DNA from: JAFGLZ01 sp964622545
GTDB taxonomy: Bacteria; Planctomycetota; Phycisphaerae; UBA1845; JAFGLZ01
Length of the DNA stretch: 64,000 nucleotides
Direction: 5' to 3'
Assembly (NCBI GenBank): GCA_964622545.1
Contig: CAZUQM010000007.1
Span: forward strand, 62,001 to 126,000
Position 1 is the first letter of the stretch; each line of letters starts with the position of its first letter. Below, piece by piece: positions 49,348 to 58,319 of this stretch. Position numbers and translations under genes: made by a program. The notes beneath the pieces are model-generated. The model searched no databases and was not told where the DNA came from. It saw nothing but the letters and a program-made list of their open reading frames with translations.

Positions 49348-50028
49348 TCACCGCCTCCGCGGCACCCAGCCGAGTAACTCACGGGCCTTGCCCATAGGCA
49401 TCCAGCGTTCCGTCAAATCCGACGCGATCGATACGGCGTGAAACCCCCGCCGCTCGCAGGCCAGTGCGGCCAGAAACGCCCGCCTCAGGTCGTCCGGCGC
49501 CGTGATGCAGCGCCCCTCGTCCACCGTGGCAAAGGCCTCGTCGGTCACGGGCATATAGAGCCGCAACGCGATGAACGAGAGACTCGGATGGCGAACCGTG
49601 AAGGCCTCGCCGACCGTCTCGCTCAGACGCTTGGTCAGACCGTAATCCGTGACGGAGTCCGGCACGCGGTCGGCCTCCTCGCCGAAGAAGCCCACCTCGA
49701 CCCCAAAGACGCTCATCGAGCTGGCGTAGACGACCTTCGTCACGCCGGCCCGCGTCGCAGCCTCCAGCATCAAATGCAGACCCTTGACGTTCACGTCGTA
49801 CATGGACACGACGTCCGTGCAGTCGCCCATCACGAGATGCACCACCGCCTCGACGCCGTCCATCACGCGTCGCCGCGTCTCGGCATCGAGCAGACTGCCC
49901 CGAATCCAGCGATCGTCGGCGGAGTCCGGTGCGACCAGATCGAGGAAGCGGCAATCGTGTTCGGCCTCCAGAGCCGGCCTGAGGATGCCCCCGACCATCC
50001 CGGCCGCGCCGGTGATCAGAACCCTCAT
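49348..50028 (-). CDS. NAD-dependent epimerase/dehydratase (extended SDR)
   Basis: A 226-residue extended short-chain dehydrogenase/reductase. The cofactor motif is MRVLITGAAGMVGGILR, the serine is in VVYASSMSVFGVE and the YxxxK motif is DYGLTKRLSE. A typical substrate-binding end is present but short (FLAALACERRGFHAVSIASD ... LLGWVPRRR), so the protein is smaller than GalE-type epimerases (about 310-340). Similar compact proteins act on uronic acids or nucleotide sugars. The ATG at 50028 overlaps the stop of the upstream PQQ-propeller gene as ATGA, which implies coupled expression. Confidence 0.88.
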   Translation of the reverse strand: MRVLITGAAGMVGGILRPALEAEHDCRFLDLVAPDSADDRWIRGSLLDAETRRRVMDGVEAVVHLVMGDCTDVVSMYDVNVKGLHLMLEAATRAGVTKVVYASSMSVFGVEVGFFGEEADRVPDSVTDYGLTKRLSETVGEAFTVRHPSLSFIALRLYMPVTDEAFATVDEGRCITAPDDLRRAFLAALACERRGFHAVSIASDLTERWMPMGKARELLGWVPRRR

Positions 50029-51470
50029 CGGCCGCTCTCCTGAGCCGCGACCGGGCCAGGACGCCGTCCCGACCCGCACCGAAACAGCGTCAGCAGGCCC
50101 ACACCCCGGGCGTAGGTCAGCAGCCTGCCCTCGCCGAGCGGTGTGACCTCGGCCGCCGCGTCATGCGGGGCCAGCCCGCCCGGGAGGAGCCAGCACGTCC
50201 ACGAGACCGGCTCCGGCGCGCCCATCAACGACCACGCCACCACGCGATCGTCCGGCGCCGTCAGCACCCACGGACCCACCACCGCGAACGAGGGGCGGAC
50301 CACAGACCGCATCGCCCCCGGCAGCTCGCGAAAACGCCGCTGGCCCCCAAGCTCGATCGCGATCGGACGCACCGAGGCCGGGGCCGACGGGCTCGGATGC
50401 CCCTCGCCCGTGAACGTGACCAGATCGCCGGCCGCCAGATGGGCCTCGGCCACAACAGGCCGATCCACAGGGCATCGCCAGGCGGTCGTCCCGTCGCGGA
50501 GCCGCCAGGCCTCTACGAGCTTCTCGCCCGCCGCCACGTAAACGTGGACCTCGTCCGTAACCAACGAGAACGGACTGGGCGTGGGCCGCGCCGGCCCGGA
50601 TCGCGACCAGACGACCCGCCCCGTGCCCGGCTCGAACGCCGTCAGAAACTCCCGAGCGCGGTGCCGGCCGTGCTCGGTCACGGTCGATGCCCGCGCCAGC
50701 ACCACCGGACCGGCCCGACGGACCGCGACACGGCTCCGGTTGATCTCGAACGCGAAGCCGACGCGCGACCGGCCACGCCAGAGCAATTTGCCGTCGGTCA
50801 CGTCCAACGCGGCCACCGCCAACCACTCGCGCGAATCCTGCGCGTCCCGCGTGTCAAGGATCGACGCCACCAGCAAGGTCGATCCGTCGGCCGCGAAGCA
50901 CCGGCCCTTCTCCAGCCGCTCGGCCATGCCCTGCGGCAGGTCCGTCGACAGCACGGGGTCTCGGGCGGGCTCGCGCTCGCCCGGATCCGGCCAGGGCGTC
51001 AGGATGCCCTCGGGCACCGGAGCGGCCTTCCACGGCGGGTGACCGATGTAGCAACGACCACCCACGCGGATCAACCGGCAGCGGTCTTGCTTCTCGGGCA
51101 CGGCGAAACCCAACGGCACCTCCCGCACGATCCGACCGGTCTCCACGTCGCGCTCCATGAGCCGAAGCCGCCGCGCGAAGCCCTGATCGATGAATTGTCC
51201 CTCGACGGTCAGCAACCGACCGTCGTGCAGGATTGCGTTGCTGAGCAGCGTATCGGGCATGAGCATGCGGGCGTACCACATCGTCTGCTGCATCCGCTGC
51301 GGCATCGGCTGGACCCACTCCCGCTCCACGGGCAGACCCGCCGGCGCGGGGTGCAGGCTCGCACCGCCGGACGGACCGGAACAGCCCGGAGGGGTCAACA
51401 GCGACGCGAGACCGAGCAGACCCAGAAGGACCTGGCCAAGCGACGTGCGGCGGGCGGGCGTACGGCACAT
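50025..51470 (-). CDS. PQQ-like beta-propeller lipoprotein
   Basis: A 481-residue lipoprotein with a signal ending LLTPPGC (cysteine 30). The rest is a set of propeller blades of the PQQ/BamB type: LLSNAILHDGRLLTVEG, VAALDVTDGKLLWRGRSR, LTAFEPGTGRVVWSRSG, VEAWRLRDGTTAWRCPV and PDDRVVAWSLMGAPEPVSW, each with the Ala/Asp-Gly-x-x-x-W pattern. Planctomycetes have many such proteins, usually of unknown use. No catalytic PQQ residues are visible. It is the first gene of a two-gene operon with the epimerase. Confidence 0.8.
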   Translation of the reverse strand: MCRTPARRTSLGQVLLGLLGLASLLTPPGCSGPSGGASLHPAPAGLPVEREWVQPMPQRMQQTMWYARMLMPDTLLSNAILHDGRLLTVEGQFIDQGFARRLRLMERDVETGRIVREVPLGFAVPEKQDRCRLIRVGGRCYIGHPPWKAAPVPEGILTPWPDPGEREPARDPVLSTDLPQGMAERLEKGRCFAADGSTLLVASILDTRDAQDSREWLAVAALDVTDGKLLWRGRSRVGFAFEINRSRVAVRRAGPVVLARASTVTEHGRHRAREFLTAFEPGTGRVVWSRSGPARPTPSPFSLVTDEVHVYVAAGEKLVEAWRLRDGTTAWRCPVDRPVVAEAHLAAGDLVTFTGEGHPSPSAPASVRPIAIELGGQRRFRELPGAMRSVVRPSFAVVGPWVLTAPDDRVVAWSLMGAPEPVSWTCWLLPGGLAPHDAAAEVTPLGEGRLLTYARGVGLLTLFRCGSGRRPGPVAAQESGR

Positions 51471-51652
51471 GAGACGAGGCCTCCTTGACTCAGTCAGCGG
51501 CCGTGCGAGGCGCGGGGGGCTTCGAGCGGCTCCGTGACCGGCCGCCTCGGCTCCCGCGACGAGCTTCGTCCACGCAGGTGTATCGCCCAGCAGACTAGCA
51601 CCGACTTGACGGCGATGCCAGAGGTCGGTAGACCAGCCCTGTCGAGGTGATC

Positions 51653-51931
51653 ATGGCCAAGAAGAAACTGAAATTCGAGGATGCGCTGGCCCGGCTCGAA
51701 GAGATCGTCGAGGCCATCGAGCAGGGCGAGGTCGGACTCGAGGAGTCCATCCAGAAGTACGAGGAGGGCATGGGCCTGATCCAACACTGCCGCAAGGTCC
51801 TCGCCGAATCCGAGCTCAAGATCCAGAAGCTCCAGCCCGACCAGGACGGTGAGCTGTCGACCACGCCCTTCGAGGTGTCCGCCGACCAGCCCGACACCGA
51901 GCCAGACGACGAGCCCGACACCAAGGGGTAG
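51653..51931 (+). CDS. xseB: exodeoxyribonuclease VII small subunit
   Basis: A 92-residue protein; the first 60 residues match XseB: KLKFEDALARLEEIVEAIEQ, then GEVGLEESIQKYEEGMGL and CRKVLAESELKIQKL. The small subunit binds in several copies to XseA and forms the nuclease that degrades single-stranded DNA. The C-terminal 25 residues are an acidic extension (VSADQPDTEPDDEPDTKG) not seen in short homologues. The ATG at 51653 follows GAGGTG; a GTG two codons earlier overlaps the ribosome site. XseA is not in the window. Confidence 0.93.
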   Translation: MAKKKLKFEDALARLEEIVEAIEQGEVGLEESIQKYEEGMGLIQHCRKVLAESELKIQKLQPDQDGELSTTPFEVSADQPDTEPDDEPDTKG

Positions 51932-52504
51932 TACCTCTCCCATCTGTCCTTGCAGACTCGAATCGGGAGGCCGAGCCCCGCCCGAGCCGCAACCTTGGCG
52001 ACGCGGCGCCTTGGTTCACCGCGGGGCGCCGAGCCCCGCTGGCTCCCATGACGTAGCCCTTGGCCTGCGTAGCCTTGGCCAAGCAGGCCTTGGCGAAGAC
52101 AACTCCTCAGCGGGGTCGCTTGCCCGAAAGGGCAAGTCCATGGCGTGCGTCTCGACCCGCCTTCCGCTACCCAGAAGACGTGTCACAGCAACCGTCTCCC
52201 ACGCCGACAACGAAGATGGAAGACCCACCGATTCCATGGTGTGGGATATCTGGCACCCGCCCGAAGCCTTCGGACCTTCGGCGCGTCCGCGATCTAACCG
52301 TCTCGAACCCGCCGCGCCAGGCGCTCGGCGCGCATGGAAAAGGCCCTACCGCCTCATGGGCTATCGGGCCTGTTGTCTTTCACGTGAGAGAGTCACCCAA
52401 CCCGACGCACGGCGCCGCAAGGGCACCCGGGCATCGGAGGATGCCAGCCGACCGAACCGAAGAAGACCCTATCCAGGCGCCCGCCCGAGGCCGGGTCCTA
52501 GGGC
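51932..52504. other. 573-bp intergenic region rich in repeats
   Basis: The gap between convergent xseB and cheW. It carries repeated GC words (CCGAGCCCCGCCCGAGCCGC at 51971, related to the 36.66-kb motif; GCGCCGAGCCCCGCTGGCTC at 52027) and copy F of the dispersed element (52182-52260). CCTTGGC words recur four times near 52000-52090. Frames here do not resemble proteins. Confidence 0.5.
52182..52260 (+). repeat. dispersed intergenic repeat, copy F
   Basis: It contains TCACAGCAACCGTCTCC, CGAAGATGGAAGACCCACCG and ATTCCATGGTGTGGG. The first two parts align with 63914-63960 and the last is almost identical, in inverse orientation, to 62622-62637. Confidence 0.6.
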
Positions 52505-53041
52505 CTACTCCTCTTCGGCGTTCTGGCCCTCGCTCAGGGCCTCGATGGCCTGCATCTCGGCCGCGCCGAGGATGCAGTCGATGTCGAGCAGGATCTTCAC
52601 CCGCTCGCCGATCTTGCCCATGCCCAGGATGAACTGCGTGTCCACCTGGCTGCCCACCGACGGCGGAGGCTCGATCTGGTCGTCGGCGATGTCCAGCACC
52701 TCCTGAACCGTGTCGACCACGACGCCGATCTCCGTGCCGCCCAGGTTCACGACGATGATGCACGTCTCGTCGTTGTACTCGGTCTCCGGCAGGCCGAAAC
52801 GCAGACGCAGATCGATCACCGAGATCACCTTCCCACGCAGGTTCACCACGCCCTTGACATACCCGGGCATCTGGGGAACCAGCGTGATGTCCATGATCTT
52901 GACGATCTCGCGAACCTTCAGGATCTCCAGGCCGTACTCCTCGCCCGCAAGCTTGAAGGTCAGGTACTTGCCGCCCAAGCCGGTCTGGTTCTCACTGGCG
53001 TTCCGGGCTACCGCGGTGGTGGTGGTCGCTTCGGTGGTCAT
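52505..53041 (-). CDS. CheW-type chemotaxis coupling protein, orphan
   Basis: A 178-residue CheW-domain protein: KYLTFKLAGEEYGLEILKVR, EIVKIMDITLVPQMPGYVKG, VVNLRGKVISVIDLRLRFGL and GVVVDTVQEVLDIADDQIEP. These give the two beta barrels that bridge CheA and receptors. There is a polar N-terminal extension of about 25 residues and a short acidic tail (EGQNAEEE). No cheA, receptor or other chemotaxis gene is in the window. GGGAG lies about 13 bases before ATG 53041. A GTG six codons earlier is possible. A 15-bp palindrome lies upstream. Confidence 0.9.
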   Translation of the reverse strand: MTTEATTTTAVARNASENQTGLGGKYLTFKLAGEEYGLEILKVREIVKIMDITLVPQMPGYVKGVVNLRGKVISVIDLRLRFGLPETEYNDETCIIVVNLGGTEIGVVVDTVQEVLDIADDQIEPPPSVGSQVDTQFILGMGKIGERVKILLDIDCILGAAEMQAIEALSEGQNAEEE

Positions 53042-53116
53042 TGGTCGTCTTGCTCCCACAGGATGGCGGTCGAAGCGTTCAGCACTTCGCCCTGACTAAA
53101 TGTCCGTACTGGCTCA

Positions 53117-53131
53117 GTACCCATGGGGTAC
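53117..53131. promoter_or_regulatory. palindromic site upstream of the orphan cheW
   Basis: GTACCC ATG GGGTAC, a perfect 6-bp inverted repeat with three-base spacer, about 75 bp before the cheW start. Near it GTACTGGCTCAGTAC repeats the GTAC word. It may be an operator; the regulator is unknown. Confidence 0.35.
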
Positions 53132-53264
53132 TAACCTCACGTGCCATGTATCGTCAGCCCCTATGGCCGTGTTGAGGTAAAAGCGCCCCCGTCTTGTGGG
53201 AGATTCCAGCGCTGTGGCTTAGGGGACACACACAGGCATGCTCGTGCGCCGTCGAACCCTTAAC

Positions 53265-54743
53265 TCATTGCGGCCAGACGACATCAGCGTCGAGCGGCCA
53301 GACCGGACGCTCCAGCCGACGGTACCGCAGCGTCGCTAGCGCCGGCGTCGTCCAACCGGGCGTCGCCGACTCGATGATCTCACCCGTCACGCCGCCGAAA
53401 GCGACCTTGTACGCGATCGCCGCCTTCACCACGATGATGCGACACGACGCAGGCTCGATGCCAAGACTGCGAAGCTGCCCCAAGCTCCACGGAACCGTCC
53501 GCCGCTCCGTCAGCACGATCGCGTTATCGGACACGGCCAGCCGAACCGTCGTGCCCATCGTCTCGCCGAAGCCCTTGTGGAGCACCGTGCCCGATTCGAA
53601 CCGCCCGTCCGTGATCCGCTCAACCCGCCCGCGTACGCGGCAGGGCGGACCATACACCGAATCGCTCTTCCCGCCGACGGCAAGCTCGAGCTCCGCCCCA
53701 AGCCCCGCCGACACGCACCCCCCCACGCCCTCCGGATCGTGCAGCATCACCACCGCACCCCGCGCCCCTTGGGCCAGGAGTTCCGATAACAACGCCGTCC
53801 CGTCGCCCGGCGTGCCGCCCCCGATGTTGTCGCCGATGTCCACGAGGATCGCCGGATGCCACCTCGCCTCCAACGCCTGCCGTACCGCCTGACGCACGTC
53901 CGGCCAGCGCCCCTGCAGCCCCTCGCGCCGCTGCCAGATCCGCTCGGCCAAGCGATACGCGTGACATCCGGCCAGATCCCGGTCGCCGTCGGTCGTGACC
54001 GCCACCGACACCCCCGGTCGCGGGATGTCGCTGTACGCGAAGCCCCCCGCGATCGTCACGTTCAATACGCCGTCGAAGGCCTCGACCTCGTGGGCGGCCT
54101 CCATGACCTCGACCATGGGTCGTCGCGCGGTCTCCTGCACCTGCGGGATGCACACCAGCGGCGGATGGACATGGGCGACGGTGGGGCGGATCTGGCCCTC
54201 GACGGTCCGCACCATGAGCTCGGTCGCCTCCCGTCCGCGCGCCCGAAAATCGACATGGGGGTAGGTGTCGTACCCGACGACGGCCGTCAGATGCCCGACC
54301 ATCTCGGCCGTCAGGTTGGCGTGATAATCCGTCGTGGCGATCACAGGCGTCTTCGCCCCGACGACGTCGCGCGCCGCCGCGAGCAACCTGGCCTCCGGGT
54401 CGGGCTCGCCGACGGCCACACTCGCCCCGTGCAGCGACAGCAACACGCCGTCGAGGCGACCGGCAAGCCGCAGCCCCTCGGCCACCGAGCGGATGACCCA
54501 CTCGAGGGCCCCGTCCTCGATCGGCCCGGACGGGGCCGCCCACGCCATCGTCGTCGGAACCAGCTCGACGCCCTCGTCGCGGGCCACGTCGACCATGCCC
54601 GCGATCTCCGAATCGGCGTCCCGCCAGTGACCGATCAGCTCGTCGCCCCGGGTCAGGCTCCAGCGCCGGAAGTCCTCGAGCGTCGTCCGCTCGGTCGAGA
54701 ACGAGTTCGATTCGTGAAACAACCCGCCGACCGCGATCCGCAT
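53265..54743 (-). CDS. M81 family metallopeptidase (MlrC-like)
   Basis: A 492-residue cytoplasmic protein of peptidase family M81, named for microcystinase C. The start MRIAVGGLFHESNSFS is the family signature, then GVLLSLHGASVAVG, VIATTDYHANLTAEMVGH with zinc-ligand Asp and His, YDTYPHVDFRARG, and VLVDIGDNIGGGTPGDGT in the C-terminal domain (here ILVDIGDNIGGG). Family members cleave linear microcystin or act on other amide substrates; many have no known substrate. The DUF819-like membrane protein 51 bp upstream is co-directional and may supply the substrate, for instance as an importer. Confidence 0.92.
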   Translation of the reverse strand: MRIAVGGLFHESNSFSTERTTLEDFRRWSLTRGDELIGHWRDADSEIAGMVDVARDEGVELVPTTMAWAAPSGPIEDGALEWVIRSVAEGLRLAGRLDGVLLSLHGASVAVGEPDPEARLLAAARDVVGAKTPVIATTDYHANLTAEMVGHLTAVVGYDTYPHVDFRARGREATELMVRTVEGQIRPTVAHVHPPLVCIPQVQETARRPMVEVMEAAHEVEAFDGVLNVTIAGGFAYSDIPRPGVSVAVTTDGDRDLAGCHAYRLAERIWQRREGLQGRWPDVRQAVRQALEARWHPAILVDIGDNIGGGTPGDGTALLSELLAQGARGAVVMLHDPEGVGGCVSAGLGAELELAVGGKSDSVYGPPCRVRGRVERITDGRFESGTVLHKGFGETMGTTVRLAVSDNAIVLTERRTVPWSLGQLRSLGIEPASCRIIVVKAAIAYKVAFGGVTGEIIESATPGWTTPALATLRYRRLERPVWPLDADVVWPQ

Positions 54744-54794
54744 GAGGTCCCTCCTCCCGCCCCCGGTCTCGAGCCGTGGGCCGACCCGCGCCGA

Positions 54795-55919
54795 TCAGCC
54801 GCCGGACAGCAAACGCAGCAGACCGTGAACACCTACGCCCGCGTAGGTCCCCACAGCAAAACCTACCATGCCTGCCGTCACGCCCGAAACCATCATCTGC
54901 GGATTCCCCAACACGGCCGCAACCGGTCCGACAAACGCCGGGCTGTAGATGGCCGCCGTCGACGTGATGACCGCCGTGTCCCGATCGATCCGGCACGCCA
55001 CGCACAACGCGAAATGGAGCACGATCGAGCCGTACATGATGATCGTGACGTACAGACAGAGCCAGCCGCCCGACCGCACCAACTCGCCGAAACGGGCCAG
55101 CGACGCGATCGCCACGGCGAAGACCAGCAGCAGGTACTGTCCGACGTGATAGCTGCCCGCGAGCCGACGAACGCTCGAGCTCAGCGACGCGACCAGCCCC
55201 AGCGTGGTCACGCCCAGGATCGCTACCGTGCTGCCGTGGTCGCCGGCAACGAGCGCCGCCAGGCCGCAAGAGATCGCCGCAATCGCCACGGCACAGCCCA
55301 GACCGATGAGTCCGTCGCGCCAACGAAAGGGAGACGGTTCCGCGGGTCCGCCGGCAGCGGTTCCGCCCGCCTGCTGCTGAAACGGCGGCAGCCACCGACC
55401 CGCCAGCCGGAACCCCACCGAGATCAGGAACAGGAAGAAAAGCCCGCCCAGCGCGATGTCCACTGCGTTGACCTGTACGTACCGCTCTGGATCCAACTGC
55501 AGGGCCTTGGCGATCGCGGCCATGTTGGCCGTGCCCCCGGTGTAGGTGCCCACCAGCACGCCCGCGATCTTCGTGTGATCCGGGATCCGGACCCGAAACG
55601 CCAGACCGGCGACCAGGCTGACGACCAACACCGATACGAACGTCAGGCCACACGACAGGATCGTCGGCTTGGCCAATCGAAGCCACGACCGAAGATCGAC
55701 CGAGAACAGCAGCAGAGGAATCGCCAGGATCACCGCCCCGGAGTACACCACGTCGGCGGCCTGCGCATCCACCGACGTCATGTTTCCGTAGACGATGCCG
55801 ACCGCGTAGCAGATGAAGATAGGGCTCAATGCCCTGAGCAAGCTCGAGCGACGACATAGCGCCATGACACCGGCCGGCGCCAGGAGAAACACGAGCGATT
55901 GGACGACGGCTTGTTGCAT
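54795..55919 (-). CDS. DUF819-like (YjcL family) integral membrane protein
   Basis: A 374-residue protein with about ten helices. Markers of the family are an opening VQSLVFLLAPAGVMALCR, LAIPLLLFSVDLRSWLRL, the glycine-rich HTKIAGVLVGTYTGGTANMA with its GTGGT-like segment, and the last helices with TAAIYSPAFVGPVAAVLGNP. DUF819 proteins are predicted transporters with a bile-acid/sodium-symporter-like fold, and their substrates are unknown. ATG at 55919 has AGGGA eight bases upstream; the frame reaches 56225 only through intergenic sequence. It is upstream of, and co-directional with, the M81 peptidase gene, so a transport-hydrolysis pair is plausible. Confidence 0.82.
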   Translation of the reverse strand: MQQAVVQSLVFLLAPAGVMALCRRSSLLRALSPIFICYAVGIVYGNMTSVDAQAADVVYSGAVILAIPLLLFSVDLRSWLRLAKPTILSCGLTFVSVLVVSLVAGLAFRVRIPDHTKIAGVLVGTYTGGTANMAAIAKALQLDPERYVQVNAVDIALGGLFFLFLISVGFRLAGRWLPPFQQQAGGTAAGGPAEPSPFRWRDGLIGLGCAVAIAAISCGLAALVAGDHGSTVAILGVTTLGLVASLSSSVRRLAGSYHVGQYLLLVFAVAIASLARFGELVRSGGWLCLYVTIIMYGSIVLHFALCVACRIDRDTAVITSTAAIYSPAFVGPVAAVLGNPQMMVSGVTAGMVGFAVGTYAGVGVHGLLRLLSGG

Positions 55920-56697
55920 GGCGATCCCTGCGCACCAGGATGGTCGACGGTTATCGGACGGGGCGTCGAGCTGACAGGTCATGCCGGCTGGTGTCGAGTT
56001 AAACCGTCGGCGCTCGCGAGGATAACGGACGTGCCACAGGACCGCCACCACGCCGACCGGTCGGTTCCGTGAAGATAACCCTTTGGCCAGGAGACCATGG
56101 CGTTCGAGCAACCGTTGTGGGGTATCGCCGACTCCTTCGTTCCGCCCCGGCGGGGCTTCTGCGGCTCCGTTCGCAGGCATCGCTGGTCTTCTGTTCCTTC
56201 GTCGACGTGAACCTTCTGCAATCACGTTTCACAAACTGGCGCTTAATGACGTGGTTCCTGGCCCGGTTTGGCGTGCTGCCGCCGCCTCGTGCCGGGTCGA
56301 ACCAAGGGCGTGTCACCCCGCCGGCCTCTGACGTGCCGATGCAGGCGAGTCGCTCGGGCTGTCGGCGAGCTGGCCGCGCGCCGCGAGGCCCCTGCGTAGC
56401 CACTGTGCGTGGCCTCCATGGCCCGTCGTGGCCGTATCCGCCTCTAAGGCTCCCTTTATCAGACTCGGGCTATTCCCCAGGGTGGCCTTGAGAGTCTCCT
56501 CATGCCGGTCGGGTGAGCGTTCGATATACGTTACAGCGTTGGATCACGTCCTGGCCCCTGCGCATGATGCGCGTCAGGGGATCGGGCGAGCGGGTGGGGT
56601 TCGGCTCGAAGCGGTTCCTGCAACGCTTTGACGTTAGAGCCCGCGCTGCTTTCATGCAGTCGAAGCCCGCCCGCCGATCGAGCTACCGGAGCCGGCC
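55920..56697. other. 778-bp intergenic region before the HD-GYP pair
   Basis: The longest gene-free stretch. Frames are open on both strands but arginine-, serine- and proline-rich, with no recognisable protein. A hairpin CCCCTG ... CAGGGG with an inner CGCAT/ATGCG stem lies near 56557-56582, in the presumed leader of the HD-GYP gene. No match to the c-di-GMP riboswitch consensus was found by eye. Confidence 0.45.
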
Positions 56698-57939
56698 ATG
56701 CCGATCCTGGTACCATCCGAAGAGCTTCAGCCGGGCATGCGGCTCGCCGAGGCGTTCTATCATCAAGACCGGATGATGTTCGCCGCCGACACGGTGCTCA
56801 CCATCGAAGACATCCAGGCGCTTCGTGCCCGCTTCCCCGCGCACTCGTTCCGCGTCGCCGACCCGCTGCTCGATTCGGTCATCGAGTTCGAGGACGACAC
56901 CCACGAACGTGAGGTCGCGCGCACGGTGCAGCACAAGATCTCGCGCTGCATGTCCGAGGTGAACACCCGGTTCAGCGCCCGGGCCTCGCTGGACGGCGTG
57001 AGCGTCTCGTCGATTCGCGACGCGGTCATGGACGTGATCCGCTACCTCGAGAGCAACCCTGTCTCGACCGCCCTGGTCGAGAGCTTCATGGGCGGCGAGG
57101 GCTACCTCAGCGAGCACGCGGGCAACGTCTTCTACCTGAGCATGCTCCTGGGCAGCGCGGCCAACAACTACGTGGCCCGCGAGCGCCTCCGCCTCTCGAC
57201 GGCCAAGGACCTCGACCCCAAGATGCTCAAGAGCCTCGTGCCGCTCGGGCTCGGCGCCATGCTGATGGACATCGGCATGATGCCGCTCAAGGAACTCTTC
57301 GACGACCCCGGCAAGCTCTCGCCCGAGTTGTGGGAAGCCGTCCGCGATCACCCGGCCAACGGGGCCGACATGCTGCCCGAGGACTTCCCCGCGGCTGCCC
57401 GTATTGTCGTCCGGACGCATCACGAGAACATGGACGGCACCGGCTACCCCGAGGGCATCCAGGGCGACCGGCTTCACGTCTTCACACGCATCGTTCGGAT
57501 CGCCGACGCCTACGACGCAGCCACCTCCGATCGGGTCTACGCCGAGGCCAAGAGCCCCGGCCGCGTCATCTGGGAGATGTCCGCCGGGCCTCACAGGCGT
57601 TGTTACGATCCGACCCTGATCAGCATCTTTGCCCGGCTGGTCCAGCCATTTCCGATCGGCTCCAAGATCCGGCTTCGCAACGGTCGCTACGCCGTCGTGG
57701 TCAAGTACAACCGCATGAACCCCGTCGAACCGATCGTCATCGTCGCCTTCGACGAGTACAACCGCCGGCTGCCCAACTCGGAGCTGTCCGAGCCCGTCCA
57801 ACTCGGCAAGCGTCCGGACCTGCGAGCGGCCTCCTTCCGCGGCGAGGACCTCTCCTACCTCTACCAGGATCCGGACGACGCTCATAGGCGCTCCCGCGTC
57901 GGGGTCTGGCCCAGCCTCTTCGAAGCGGCTTACCCCTGA
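56698..57939 (+). CDS. HD-GYP-type protein 1, HD histidine replaced
   Basis: A 413-residue cytoplasmic protein of the HD-GYP group, which hydrolyses c-di-GMP. The N-terminus (PSEELQPGMRLAEAFYH) is like DUF3391. The core has H140 (LSEHAGNVFY), M190-D191 (AMLMDIGMMPL) where the HD motif should be, H219 (VRDHPANG), then the well-kept THHENMDGTGYPEG (240-253) and RIADAYDAATS. So the histidine of HD is a methionine and the adjacent lysine (DIGK) is also a methionine, which makes full activity doubtful. A C-terminal beta region (IGSKIRLRNGRYAVVVKYN) ends with WPSLFEAAYP. It may be a binding protein or a weakened phosphodiesterase. Confidence 0.82.
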   Translation: MPILVPSEELQPGMRLAEAFYHQDRMMFAADTVLTIEDIQALRARFPAHSFRVADPLLDSVIEFEDDTHEREVARTVQHKISRCMSEVNTRFSARASLDGVSVSSIRDAVMDVIRYLESNPVSTALVESFMGGEGYLSEHAGNVFYLSMLLGSAANNYVARERLRLSTAKDLDPKMLKSLVPLGLGAMLMDIGMMPLKELFDDPGKLSPELWEAVRDHPANGADMLPEDFPAAARIVVRTHHENMDGTGYPEGIQGDRLHVFTRIVRIADAYDAATSDRVYAEAKSPGRVIWEMSAGPHRRCYDPTLISIFARLVQPFPIGSKIRLRNGRYAVVVKYNRMNPVEPIVIVAFDEYNRRLPNSELSEPVQLGKRPDLRAASFRGEDLSYLYQDPDDAHRRSRVGVWPSLFEAAYP

Positions 57940-58319
57940 GGCGACCGATGGCCACGCACCTTTCCACCGCCTGAGGCCGGATCCGGGCGTCCTGCTCTAT
58001 GCAAGCTACGCGTCTGCCCCCGTTGCCGCGCTGCGTTCAGCTTGCGGCTCCCGTCCCGGATTATCGGCCCGCTGAGGTGAATCGGACGAACCAGACCCCA
58101 TTGCGATGTGGGACTCGTGGCCAAACCCGAACCACGGCCTGCCGTAGCTCATGCCGCAGCGGGCGGGGAACGATATAGCTAGCAAGTGGGGCCTGTCGGG
58201 GCGGGACCTTGGATCCTGCGCCCGGGCTGAAGGGGGGCTTTCGTGCCGAGGCCCCCACGGCGATGGTGCCGACGAGGGCACAAGGACGGCGCCGACAATA
58301 TCCTCCTCGGGAGCGCCTT
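57940..58319. other. 380-bp spacer between the HD-GYP paralogues
   Basis: No gene is visible. It contains paired GC blocks, such as GGGGGGCTTTCGTGCCGAGG followed by CCCCC (58235-58257), that can form a hairpin shortly before the second gene. GGGAG is placed just before the ATG at 58320. Confidence 0.4.

Noticed and set aside
55979..56491. Open frames on both strands in the 778-bp gap
   Set aside because: They are Arg/Ser/Pro-rich, lack ribosome sites, and resemble no protein; they are likely non-coding.
55920..58319. A c-di-GMP riboswitch before the HD-GYP genes
   Set aside because: No GCAAA-type tetraloop core or the paired consensus of GEMM motifs could be found in either leader.
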